From: Alphaproteobacteria bacterium
Lineage (GTDB): Bacteria; Pseudomonadota; Alphaproteobacteria; CACIAM-22H2
Reading direction: 5' to 3'
Assembly (NCBI GenBank): GCA_016124335.1
Contig: WGNX01000008.1
Span: 35,961-99,960 of the forward strand
Length of the DNA stretch: 64,000 nucleotides
Made by a program: the position numbers and the translations under genes. Shown here piece after piece: positions 41,482 to 48,020 of this stretch; positions within the stretch are counted from its first letter, which is position 1; every line of letters starts with the position of its first letter. The notes below the pieces were generated by a model that saw only the letters and a program-made list of their open reading frames with translations, ran no database searches and was not told the DNA's origin.

Positions 41482-43113
41482 ATGCCCGGAAAATCAATGC
41501 GCGTGTACAAAAAGTTCGATCACGCTTCTTGGAAATTACCGAAGCAACACAGTCAACCGAGCATCGAACGCGCCATTCTTATTAAAGTCGTTCTGCTTAT
41601 TTGCTTCGGTCTGCTGTTCGGGCATCTGAACCCACTGAACATCGATGATCGGGTGCGCGAATACTCACGCGATACCTACAACGAAATGTTCGGTCCGGCC
41701 GTTTCCGAAACGTCCGCTGACAGGCTCGCCGTCGTCCTTCTGACCGACGGGACGCTCGACGAAATCAGTGGTTCATGGCCGCTTCCGTACGGCATTCACG
41801 CCGATATACTGCAGGCGATAATCGACCTGAAGCCCGCAGCGCTTTTTGTCGACATCATGTTTATTGACGAGCGCAGGCGGGACGAGACGGTCGGCGAACT
41901 GGCCGACACGCTCAATTCAAACCCCGACGTCCCGATCTTCATGGCTGCGCTGCGAAAGGACGAGGGCCTCTATGTCGTCCCCGAACTGGCGCCGGTCGGC
42001 CGAAAGCCCACTTCGTCGAACAGGCTTGTTCCCGTCGACGAGGTCGAGCGGCGCAATGAGCATGTGCGTTATCGGCTTGTTTACGACGAGCCTGGTCAAG
42101 ATGGGCCTTTTCCGGAATTTCTATCGCCGGCCATGGCGCTTTATCGAGCGGCATGCTTGCGTTGGGAGAAATCGGCCACCCGGCCGCCAGGTTGCAGGGA
42201 GGCTCATTGGGCCGGCAATTGGAACCGCCCGCTCGAGATCGAGTGGCCGATCGGTGTTCCAGTTCTATCGAACGGGACCATCGCTGCGGAGGCACTGGCC
42301 GGTCAAAAATGCGTCCAGCCGGTTGAAGGAAAACTTCACCGGTTCCTCCTTTTTTTTCTCCCGCGATTTTTGACGAAGTGGTTCGTGCCCGGCGAGGGAT
42401 CCGGCGAGGAAATCCTCAGGCAGTCCTGCCCGGCAATTCCTGTGGTCCTGGCCGAGAATATTCTGAGACGCGAGCGCCGCGATCCCGACCTTGCCGCTGC
42501 GATCGAGGGAAAGATCGTCGTCTACGGATTGGCGCTTGCCGGCGGTGGCGACGTCGTCCAACCACCACATCACCCGCCGCTGCCCGGAGCCTTTGTGCAC
42601 GCTGCGGCAGCTGAAAATCTCCTGCGGCTTGGTGCTGATTACTATTCGACGATCCCCCGTCGACTTGCATTCCTATCCTCCGACCGCCTCGAAGGCGGCC
42701 TCGAAATCGCTTCGCATGCGTTGCTTTATTTTTTCACGCTGGCCGCGCTCGGACGCATGAAGGCCATCGCCGAATCGAAAGATGACCTCTCGCTTCGCGG
42801 CGCGACACGATTGCTGAATCCACTTTTTCTACTCGCACGTTTGATTTTCATCATTCGAAGGAAACTGATCGGTGACGGCGACCGGTTCGCGAGAAAGATG
42901 GCGCAAATTCAGGCCGTCCGCATTTTCGCATGGCTAATCCTCGTCTTTCTGAATCTTGCCTTGGCGCTGTTGTGGGTCACCGTCGAGGTCCACTGCTTGC
43001 GCGTTACGCCTTCGAACTGGATCGCGATCGTCTCAATCGTCGCCGCTGCAAGCCCCCTGATTGCCCCGTATATCGAGCCGCACGTCGACGATGTTGAGGT
43101 TGAACACAAATGA
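41482..43113 (+). CDS. CHASE2-domain membrane protein without output domain
   Basis: The 543-residue protein has one N-terminal membrane helix (ILIKVVLLICFGLLFGHL), then an extracytoplasmic CHASE2 domain (about residues 60-400: LAVVLLTDGTLDEISGSWPL, AALFVDIMFIDERRRDE). Several hydrophobic segments follow in the last 150 residues (ASHALLYFFTLAAL, LILVFLNLALALLWVTVEV, WIAIVSIVAAASPLIAPYI). There is no cyclase, kinase, GGDEF or other known output domain, so a signal must pass through another protein or the domain is used structurally. The ATG at 41482 is preferred over the TTG at 41458; an ATG at 41497 is also possible. Base composition is lower in G+C than its neighbours. The two following genes appear to form an operon with it. 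Confidence 0.85.
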   Translation: MPGKSMRVYKKFDHASWKLPKQHSQPSIERAILIKVVLLICFGLLFGHLNPLNIDDRVREYSRDTYNEMFGPAVSETSADRLAVVLLTDGTLDEISGSWPLPYGIHADILQAIIDLKPAALFVDIMFIDERRRDETVGELADTLNSNPDVPIFMAALRKDEGLYVVPELAPVGRKPTSSNRLVPVDEVERRNEHVRYRLVYDEPGQDGPFPEFLSPAMALYRAACLRWEKSATRPPGCREAHWAGNWNRPLEIEWPIGVPVLSNGTIAAEALAGQKCVQPVEGKLHRFLLFFLPRFLTKWFVPGEGSGEEILRQSCPAIPVVLAENILRRERRDPDLAAAIEGKIVVYGLALAGGGDVVQPPHHPPLPGAFVHAAAAENLLRLGADYYSTIPRRLAFLSSDRLEGGLEIASHALLYFFTLAALGRMKAIAESKDDLSLRGATRLLNPLFLLARLIFIIRRKLIGDGDRFARKMAQIQAVRIFAWLILVFLNLALALLWVTVEVHCLRVTPSNWIAIVSIVAAASPLIAPYIEPHVDDVEVEHK

Positions 43114-43154
43114 CCAAGTCGAAATGAATTGAAAGAGCCCGGGAGGTCCGACGA

Positions 43155-43568
43155 ATGGAGAAAATCGTGAGGCGCGCTTTGGTATCCCTCATCATGGGTG
43201 TGGCTCCGATGCTGACGATTGAACGCGTCGCGGTGGCAGCCGACCGTCTGGTGGCTGCAGAGGTCGTGACAAGCCGCCCAGAGGTAAAACTATACGGATC
43301 GCGAGAGGGCGGTGCTGCGGGCGCTCTCCGGGCAGCAGAATTTCCGAAAAAGGTCATCTATCTGGAAGACGGCCAAAATGGCCGGTTGCGAATTCGTTTG
43401 CCAGACAGCGGCCAGGAGGTCTGGATCCGTCGGCAGGACGTGCGTCTTGACCTTCCCGAGCATGTCCGGAAAGCGGAATGCGAACCGCACGTCAAAAATC
43501 CAAATGGAGCTTTGGCGCCGGCCCCGACGCGCGGCGGGCGCGGCCTGGGCGAAGGATGTGCTCGATGA
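43155..43568 (+). CDS. Secreted SH3-like hypothetical protein
   Basis: The 137-residue protein has an export signal (MEKIVRRALVSLIMGVAPML, cut near VAVAAD). It is followed by a short beta-rich region (VKLYGSREGGAAGALRAAEF, RLRIRLPDSGQEVWIRRQDV) that looks like a bacterial SH3 fold, such as is found in envelope proteins. No specific function is known. It is 40 bases after the CHASE2 gene, and its stop overlaps the metalloprotease start by four bases, so these genes are coupled. The C-terminal 30 residues run into a Pro/Gly-rich tail with a late cysteine. Confidence 0.75.
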   Translation: MEKIVRRALVSLIMGVAPMLTIERVAVAADRLVAAEVVTSRPEVKLYGSREGGAAGALRAAEFPKKVIYLEDGQNGRLRIRLPDSGQEVWIRRQDVRLDLPEHVRKAECEPHVKNPNGALAPAPTRGGRGLGEGCAR

Positions 43569-45073
43569 CGTGCATTGGCATTTCGCGTCGAGCGGCCGTT
43601 CTCGGATTGGCGGCGGCGACGGTCGCCGGATGTGAACCGGCCGAATTGAAGCTCTCGAGCCTGAATCCGCTCGGTGAAACGAAGTACCGGCGCCAGCTTG
43701 ATGCGGCGCTAGCCGATCCCCGTACAGCGGATGGAATGAACATAACGCGCAGTGCCGATCTCGGCGACGTGCTGGGATCCGGCATATCGGGCTTCGCCAC
43801 TACGCCTATGCTGGAAGCCTACGTGAACGACGTGCTGGGCCGCCTGATTGAGCCGATCGCACAATGGAATCTACCGCTGCAAGTCTATGTCATGGCCGAT
43901 CTACAGCCCGGCGCATTTGCCTACGCGTCGGGCGCGCTGTTTGTGACGGACGGGTTATTGCGCGCGCTTCGCAGCGAGGACGAACTCGCATTCGTCCTCG
44001 GGCACGAAGTCGGCCATGTCGCGATGCGCCACCACACCTCGGACTGGATGGCGACTGCGCGCCGCTATTCGGTATTGGCGGCAGAGACCGGATTTGCGCT
44101 TCAGCGCGGCTTCGGGGGTCAGAAATCGTCCTCATCGGTCGGCTGGCTTGCAGCGACTTATGCAGGTGCGATCGTATCGCGCGACTTCGTTTCGCCGTCC
44201 TGGACGCGCGGACAGGAAGATCAAGCGGATCGGTTCTCTGTCGATCTGATGGTCCGTGCAGGGTTCAATGTCGAGGCCGCCTATGAAGTGATGGAGTTAC
44301 TTAAGGCGGCGGAACAGGACTTCGGCAAGGAGGGCGCGGTCGAATACACAGCGCTCGAAGAGACGCTGCATGCCCAGGGATCGCAGTTCAAGGCCAACGC
44401 GGCGAAGGGCAACATACTTGCCACGCCTTTGGCGGCACTCGGAGACGCCATTTCAGGTCTGTTGTCGGAGTCGCGGAAAAATCATCGTCCGGCATTGGAG
44501 CGCGTGGACGTACTCCGCAAATACGTCGAAACCGAATATGACGACGCGCCGGCGCCGCTCTATCGCAAAGAGCCACTGTCGAGGGCGATGTCGAACCAAA
44601 AAACCAAGGCGGTTCTCGACCGCTACGACATCGTTCGCGAGTTAGTGCGCAACAGCGGCGTACCGCGCCGCGATCCCAAGACGCGTGAGCGGTTGCTTGC
44701 CGATCTCGGCGCCGGGCCGACCGCGACCGACAGCTTCGTCCTGACGCGCTTGGCGAACCTTCGGGTCAACGAGGGGCCGGCGGTCGTCGAGCGCGTACTT
44801 GCGCCAGCCCTAACGGACCCTCGCCCCGGTCTCGAACCGTTCTATGCAGTCGCTGAACTTTATAAATCGGCGCGCCGGTTCAAGGAGGGGCTTGCGATGC
44901 TCGAGCGGGCGACAGCCCTTTATGGCGAACCAAGCCGCACGATTCTGGACCGGATTGGGCTGCAGGTCGCGAACGGCGATGTGGCCGCTGCCGATGCTTC
45001 GATCCTCCGGTGTCAATTGCAACGGCCCGAACTCGCCAGAATGTGCAAAATGGCCGCGCAACGGCCTGGGTGA
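43565..45073 (+). CDS. M48 family metalloprotease, Tat-type lipoprotein
   Basis: The 502-residue protein has an export signal with twin arginines and a lipobox (SRRAAVLGLAAATVAGC, Cys23). The M48 peptidase domain carries the zinc motif HEVGH (H147, E148, H151) and a later glutamate in RGQEDQADRFSVDLMVRAG. The C-terminal half has TPR-like helices (LEPFYAVAELYKSARRFKEG and following). This is the BepA/LoiP-like layout of periplasmic quality-control proteases. The start at 43565 is chosen because the ATGA overlap with the preceding gene and an AAGGA site both support it. The genes upstream are CHASE2 and SH3-like, suggesting an envelope stress function. The segment ends beside a tRNA gene. Confidence 0.9.
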   Translation: MTCIGISRRAAVLGLAAATVAGCEPAELKLSSLNPLGETKYRRQLDAALADPRTADGMNITRSADLGDVLGSGISGFATTPMLEAYVNDVLGRLIEPIAQWNLPLQVYVMADLQPGAFAYASGALFVTDGLLRALRSEDELAFVLGHEVGHVAMRHHTSDWMATARRYSVLAAETGFALQRGFGGQKSSSSVGWLAATYAGAIVSRDFVSPSWTRGQEDQADRFSVDLMVRAGFNVEAAYEVMELLKAAEQDFGKEGAVEYTALEETLHAQGSQFKANAAKGNILATPLAALGDAISGLLSESRKNHRPALERVDVLRKYVETEYDDAPAPLYRKEPLSRAMSNQKTKAVLDRYDIVRELVRNSGVPRRDPKTRERLLADLGAGPTATDSFVLTRLANLRVNEGPAVVERVLAPALTDPRPGLEPFYAVAELYKSARRFKEGLAMLERATALYGEPSRTILDRIGLQVANGDVAAADASILRCQLQRPELARMCKMAAQRPG

Positions 45074-45103
45074 TCGAGACGATGCCCAAGGCGATAAGGA
45101 AAT

Positions 45104-45180
45104 TGGCGCACCCGGCGCGACTCGAACGCGCGACCTTCAGCTTCGGAGGCTGACACTCTATCCAACTGAGCTACGGGTGC
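45104..45180 (-). tRNA. tRNA-Arg (anticodon CCG)
   Basis: On the minus strand, 77 bases fold as a full cloverleaf with CCA encoded. The acceptor stem pairs GCACCCG with CGGGTGC, the D-arm is AGCTCAGTTGGATAGAGT, the anticodon stem is TCAGC/GCTGA with loop CTCCGAA (anticodon CCG, reading CGG), and the T-arm contains GTTCGAGTC. The gene lies at the right edge of the lower-G+C CHASE2/M48 segment, as tRNA genes often do at islands. Confidence 0.95.
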
Positions 45181-45261
45181 CCAAGGCGGGGGAACCTAGC
45201 TGAAAGCTTCCGGCGACGCAAATACCCCGCGCGGCAGCAGGAATCGTGCCCGGAACGCGGC

Positions 45262-45852
45262 TCAGGCCCGCCTGACGGGGGGCTTGGAAAGCATCCGGCG
45301 CGCGCGGTCGCCCAACGCGATCAACAGGCCCAGCGCATGAGCGTAGAGTTCGATCCGGCCAAGCCGGATGGATAGCGCGAAATGGAACCAGGCCGCGCCG
45401 GCGGCCGGATAGACGAGCAGATGGATCCGGCGCCAGAGAGCCATGCCGAGCTTGCGGCGCGCGAAATCGTTCGATGTGGCGGCGAGTGGCATCATCAGCA
45501 GCGTCGTGCCAAGGCCCAGCAGCAGGAACAGCCGCTGGATTTCGTCGAACAGGAAAGCCCAGTCGAACGCGTATTGGCGCGTCCAGAACCAGAGATGCGC
45601 GAAGCCGTAGAGTGCCGCCCCCAACCCCAGTGCGCGCCGGGCGGGTTCGATCGCGCGCAGGCCCGTCAGCGTGACGAAAGGCGAGACAAGAACGGCAACG
45701 GTCGTCCAGCGCAGCGCCCAGATGCCGGTGTCGCGGATCGCGAACCGCCACGGCGACGCGTCGTAATCGCCCGATGCGAGATTGTAGAGCAGCACCGCGA
45801 ACGGCGCGCCCACGACGACCCATGCCGCCGCCTCGGTTCGGCCCTGCGTCAT
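45262..45852 (-). CDS. MsrQ/YedZ-like haem-binding membrane protein
   Basis: The 196-residue protein has about five to six membrane helices and belongs to the ferric-reductase-like transmembrane family, in the MsrQ/YedZ branch. It has ARRALGLGAALYGFAHLWFW and RRKLGMALWRRIHLLVYPAAGAAWFHFAL, with histidines placed as haem ligands. MsrQ passes electrons to MsrP, a periplasmic methionine sulfoxide reductase, but no msrP is in this window. The start overlaps the stop of the upstream lipase-like gene by four bases. Confidence 0.85.
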   Translation of the reverse strand: MTQGRTEAAAWVVVGAPFAVLLYNLASGDYDASPWRFAIRDTGIWALRWTTVAVLVSPFVTLTGLRAIEPARRALGLGAALYGFAHLWFWTRQYAFDWAFLFDEIQRLFLLLGLGTTLLMMPLAATSNDFARRKLGMALWRRIHLLVYPAAGAAWFHFALSIRLGRIELYAHALGLLIALGDRARRMLSKPPVRRA

Positions 45853-46799
45853 CGCGGCGCCGTGCGCGCGAGGATCCAGTTCGCGACGTCGTCGATCGCG
45901 CGGGCGCGCTGACGGTCGCGCAGCAGCATGTGATAGCCGGCCGGGTAGGTGATGACCGTGCGGTCGGCGGGCGGCGCGGGCGGCAATCCTGCAAGCATCG
46001 TCGACATCGGCCCGCTCGGCACGAGCGTATCCTGCGTGCCGATCAGGATGAGCGTGGGTGCCGTGATGCGCGGCGCGCTTGCGAGGCTTTCGTCCATCAG
46101 GTCAAAAAGGCCGTTCAGCGTATCCACGCGCGTCCGTTTGAGGAACAGCGGATCGGCGGAAAGCTCGCGCATCATCTCGATATTGTCCGACGGCTGGATA
46201 CCCGGCGCCTGCACGCTCGGCGCGATGCCCGGCACCGTCCGATAGAGGAGCGCCAGGAACCAGCGCTCGAAGAACATCAATGTGGAACGGCCACGCACGG
46301 CTGGCGCCACAAGGATCGTCCCTGCCGCGCCCTGTAGCCGCCCGCGTGCCATCGCGACCATTGCGACGGCGCCGCCCATGCTTTCGCCCGCGACGAAGAC
46401 CGGGGCATCGGCGCTGTGCGCGCGCACGAGCTTGAGTGCGTCGGCGAGGTCGTCGACCAGCGCGTCGGTCCCGGACCAGATGCCGGGATGGGGCGCGCGG
46501 CCGAAGCCGCGCTGGTCATAGGCATAGGTCGTGATGCCCTGCTTCGCCCACGCTTCGGCCGGCATCGTCCAGGCACGCGAATGGTCGTTGAAACCGTGGA
46601 TGGCCAGCACGACCGCTTTCGGCGCACCGCTCGGCGAGGGCCAGGTGCGATAGGGCAGCTTTGCGCCGTCGGGCATCTCGAAGGCGTCGCCCGTCAGGCG
46701 TGCGGGCTGGATTTCGGGTCCGCGCGGCTCGAGTGCGGGTGTACAGGCGCCGAGAAGGAGGGCTGCGAAGGCGGCGGCCATCCCGCGCATGCCCGTCAC
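45849..46799 (-). CDS. Alpha/beta hydrolase lipoprotein (lysophospholipase/monoacylglycerol lipase-like)
   Basis: The protein is about 316 residues. It starts with a lipobox signal (MAAAFAALLLGAC) and then has VVLAIHGFNDHSRAW, TYAYDQRGFGRAP, the nucleophile elbow AGESMGGAVAM, a late LILIGTQDTLVP acid and the histidine in YPAGYHMLLRD. This is the Lip/PldB layout. It is predicted to be membrane-anchored and to hydrolyse lipids or esters. Two starts are possible: GTG at 46799 overlaps the upstream ABC gene stop (GTGA), and ATG at 46790 is three codons in. Both give the lipobox. It sits in a leftward operon ABC ATPase-lipase-MsrQ. Confidence 0.88.
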   Translation of the reverse strand: MTGMRGMAAAFAALLLGACTPALEPRGPEIQPARLTGDAFEMPDGAKLPYRTWPSPSGAPKAVVLAIHGFNDHSRAWTMPAEAWAKQGITTYAYDQRGFGRAPHPGIWSGTDALVDDLADALKLVRAHSADAPVFVAGESMGGAVAMVAMARGRLQGAAGTILVAPAVRGRSTLMFFERWFLALLYRTVPGIAPSVQAPGIQPSDNIEMMRELSADPLFLKRTRVDTLNGLFDLMDESLASAPRITAPTLILIGTQDTLVPSGPMSTMLAGLPPAPPADRTVITYPAGYHMLLRDRQRARAIDDVANWILARTAPR

Positions 46800-47773
46800 G
46801 CCGCGGTGGGCGCGCTGCGCACAAGCTGGAGGAAGACGTCTTCGAGATCGCTCTCGCGTGTCGTGAGGTCGACCACGGCGATGCCTTCGGCACGCACGGC
46901 AGCCAGCAGATCGTCGACGCGCGTGCGGCTCGGCTGGTAGTGCATGACCAGCGTTCGCGTACCGTCGAGCGTGACGCCGAAAGTGGCGAGTGCCGACGGC
47001 ACCTGACCCAGATCGCGATCGATCGAAATGCGCAGTTCCTTGGCGTCGAGTCTTGCAAGCAGGGCCGATTTCGTATCGCAGGCGACGACCTTGCCGTGGT
47101 TGATGATCGCGATGCGATCGCAAAGCTCCTCGGCTTCCTGAAGATAGTGCGTCGTCAGCACGACGGTGGTGCCGGCCTCGTTAAGTTCGCGCACGTAGCT
47201 CCAAAGGCCTTGCCGCAATTCGATGTCGACGCCGGCGGTCGGCTCGTCGAGAACAAGCACGGGCGGGGCATGAACCAGCGCCTTGGCCACCAGAAGCCGC
47301 CGCCGCATGCCGCCCGACAAAGTGCGCGAATAGGCGTCGGCCCGGTCGGCAAGCCCGACCGCGGCGAGGATCGCCTCTGTCCGCCGCTCCGCCTTCGGAA
47401 CGCCGTAGAGCCCGGCCTGCAGTTCCAGCAGCTCGCGCGGCGTGAAGAACGGGTCCATGTTGAGTTCCTGCGGCACGACGCCGATCGCGGCACGGCTCGC
47501 CCGCGGGTCGGCGTCGATATCGATGCCCCAGATCCGTGCCTTGCCGCGCGTCTTGTTGACGAGGCCCGCGAGGATGTTGATCAGCGTCGATTTGCCGGCC
47601 CCGTTAGGACCAAGCAGGCCGAAAATCTCGCCGCGCGGCACGACAAGATCGACATTGTCGAGCGCCGTCTTGGCGGGCATTGCGCCGCGCGGGGCGTAAA
47701 TCTTTGTCAGACCCTCGATTTCGAGGGCTGCGGCGGGCATGGGAGCGTTCGTGGATTGCATCGGGGCGCGCAT
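46796..47773 (-). CDS. ABC transporter ATP-binding protein (ABC-2 type)
   Basis: The 325-residue ATPase has Walker A GPNGAGKST, Q-loop VPQELNMDPFFTPRELLEL, signature LSGGMRRRLLVAKALVH, Walker B LVLDEPTAGVD and switch TTHYLQEAEEL. A C-terminal regulatory stretch of about 80 residues follows, as in ABC-2 exporters such as NodI or drug/polysaccharide exporters. No permease gene is adjacent. The start may be ATG 47773 or 47761. It is divergent from the zinc-finger gene at 47823, 49 bases away. Confidence 0.9.
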   Translation of the reverse strand: MRAPMQSTNAPMPAAALEIEGLTKIYAPRGAMPAKTALDNVDLVVPRGEIFGLLGPNGAGKSTLINILAGLVNKTRGKARIWGIDIDADPRASRAAIGVVPQELNMDPFFTPRELLELQAGLYGVPKAERRTEAILAAVGLADRADAYSRTLSGGMRRRLLVAKALVHAPPVLVLDEPTAGVDIELRQGLWSYVRELNEAGTTVVLTTHYLQEAEELCDRIAIINHGKVVACDTKSALLARLDAKELRISIDRDLGQVPSALATFGVTLDGTRTLVMHYQPSRTRVDDLLAAVRAEGIAVVDLTTRESDLEDVFLQLVRSAPTAA

Positions 47774-47822
47774 TGGGTATCATCCGCGCCACGACACGGT
47801 CAAACATTCCGGAAAGCGCGCC

Positions 47823-48020
47823 ATGGCAACCCCAGCAAACGTCCTCCCGCCGCCCGAGACGATTTCGGTCGAATCGACGACGGTCGCCTGCGACGGGGGC
47901 GGCGGCGCGCTCGGTCACCCGACAGTCTATCTGACGATGGGTGAGGGGGACGCGGTCGAATGCCCCTATTGTGACCGCAAATATGTCCTGAAGCCCGGCA
48001 GCCCGCGCGGCGGCCATTGA
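47823..48020 (+). CDS. Small zinc-finger protein (zf-CHCC type)
   Basis: The 65-residue protein has a CHCC zinc-site pattern (C23, H32, C47, C50: VACDGGGGALGHP and VECPYCDRKYVL). It resembles the zinc-binding part of mitochondrial complex I subunit NDUFS6, a family found as small proteins in Alphaproteobacteria. The ATG at 47823 is used; longer frames extend over the divergent promoter. Its stop overlaps the polA start. The function is unproven, possibly linked to complex I assembly. Confidence 0.85.
   Translation: MATPANVLPPPETISVESTTVACDGGGGALGHPTVYLTMGEGDAVECPYCDRKYVLKPGSPRGGH

Noticed and set aside
41159..45180. Attachment-site duplication of the tRNA-Arg 3' end
   Set aside because: I found no second copy of the tRNA end at the left boundary and no integrase gene, so an integrated element is not proven.
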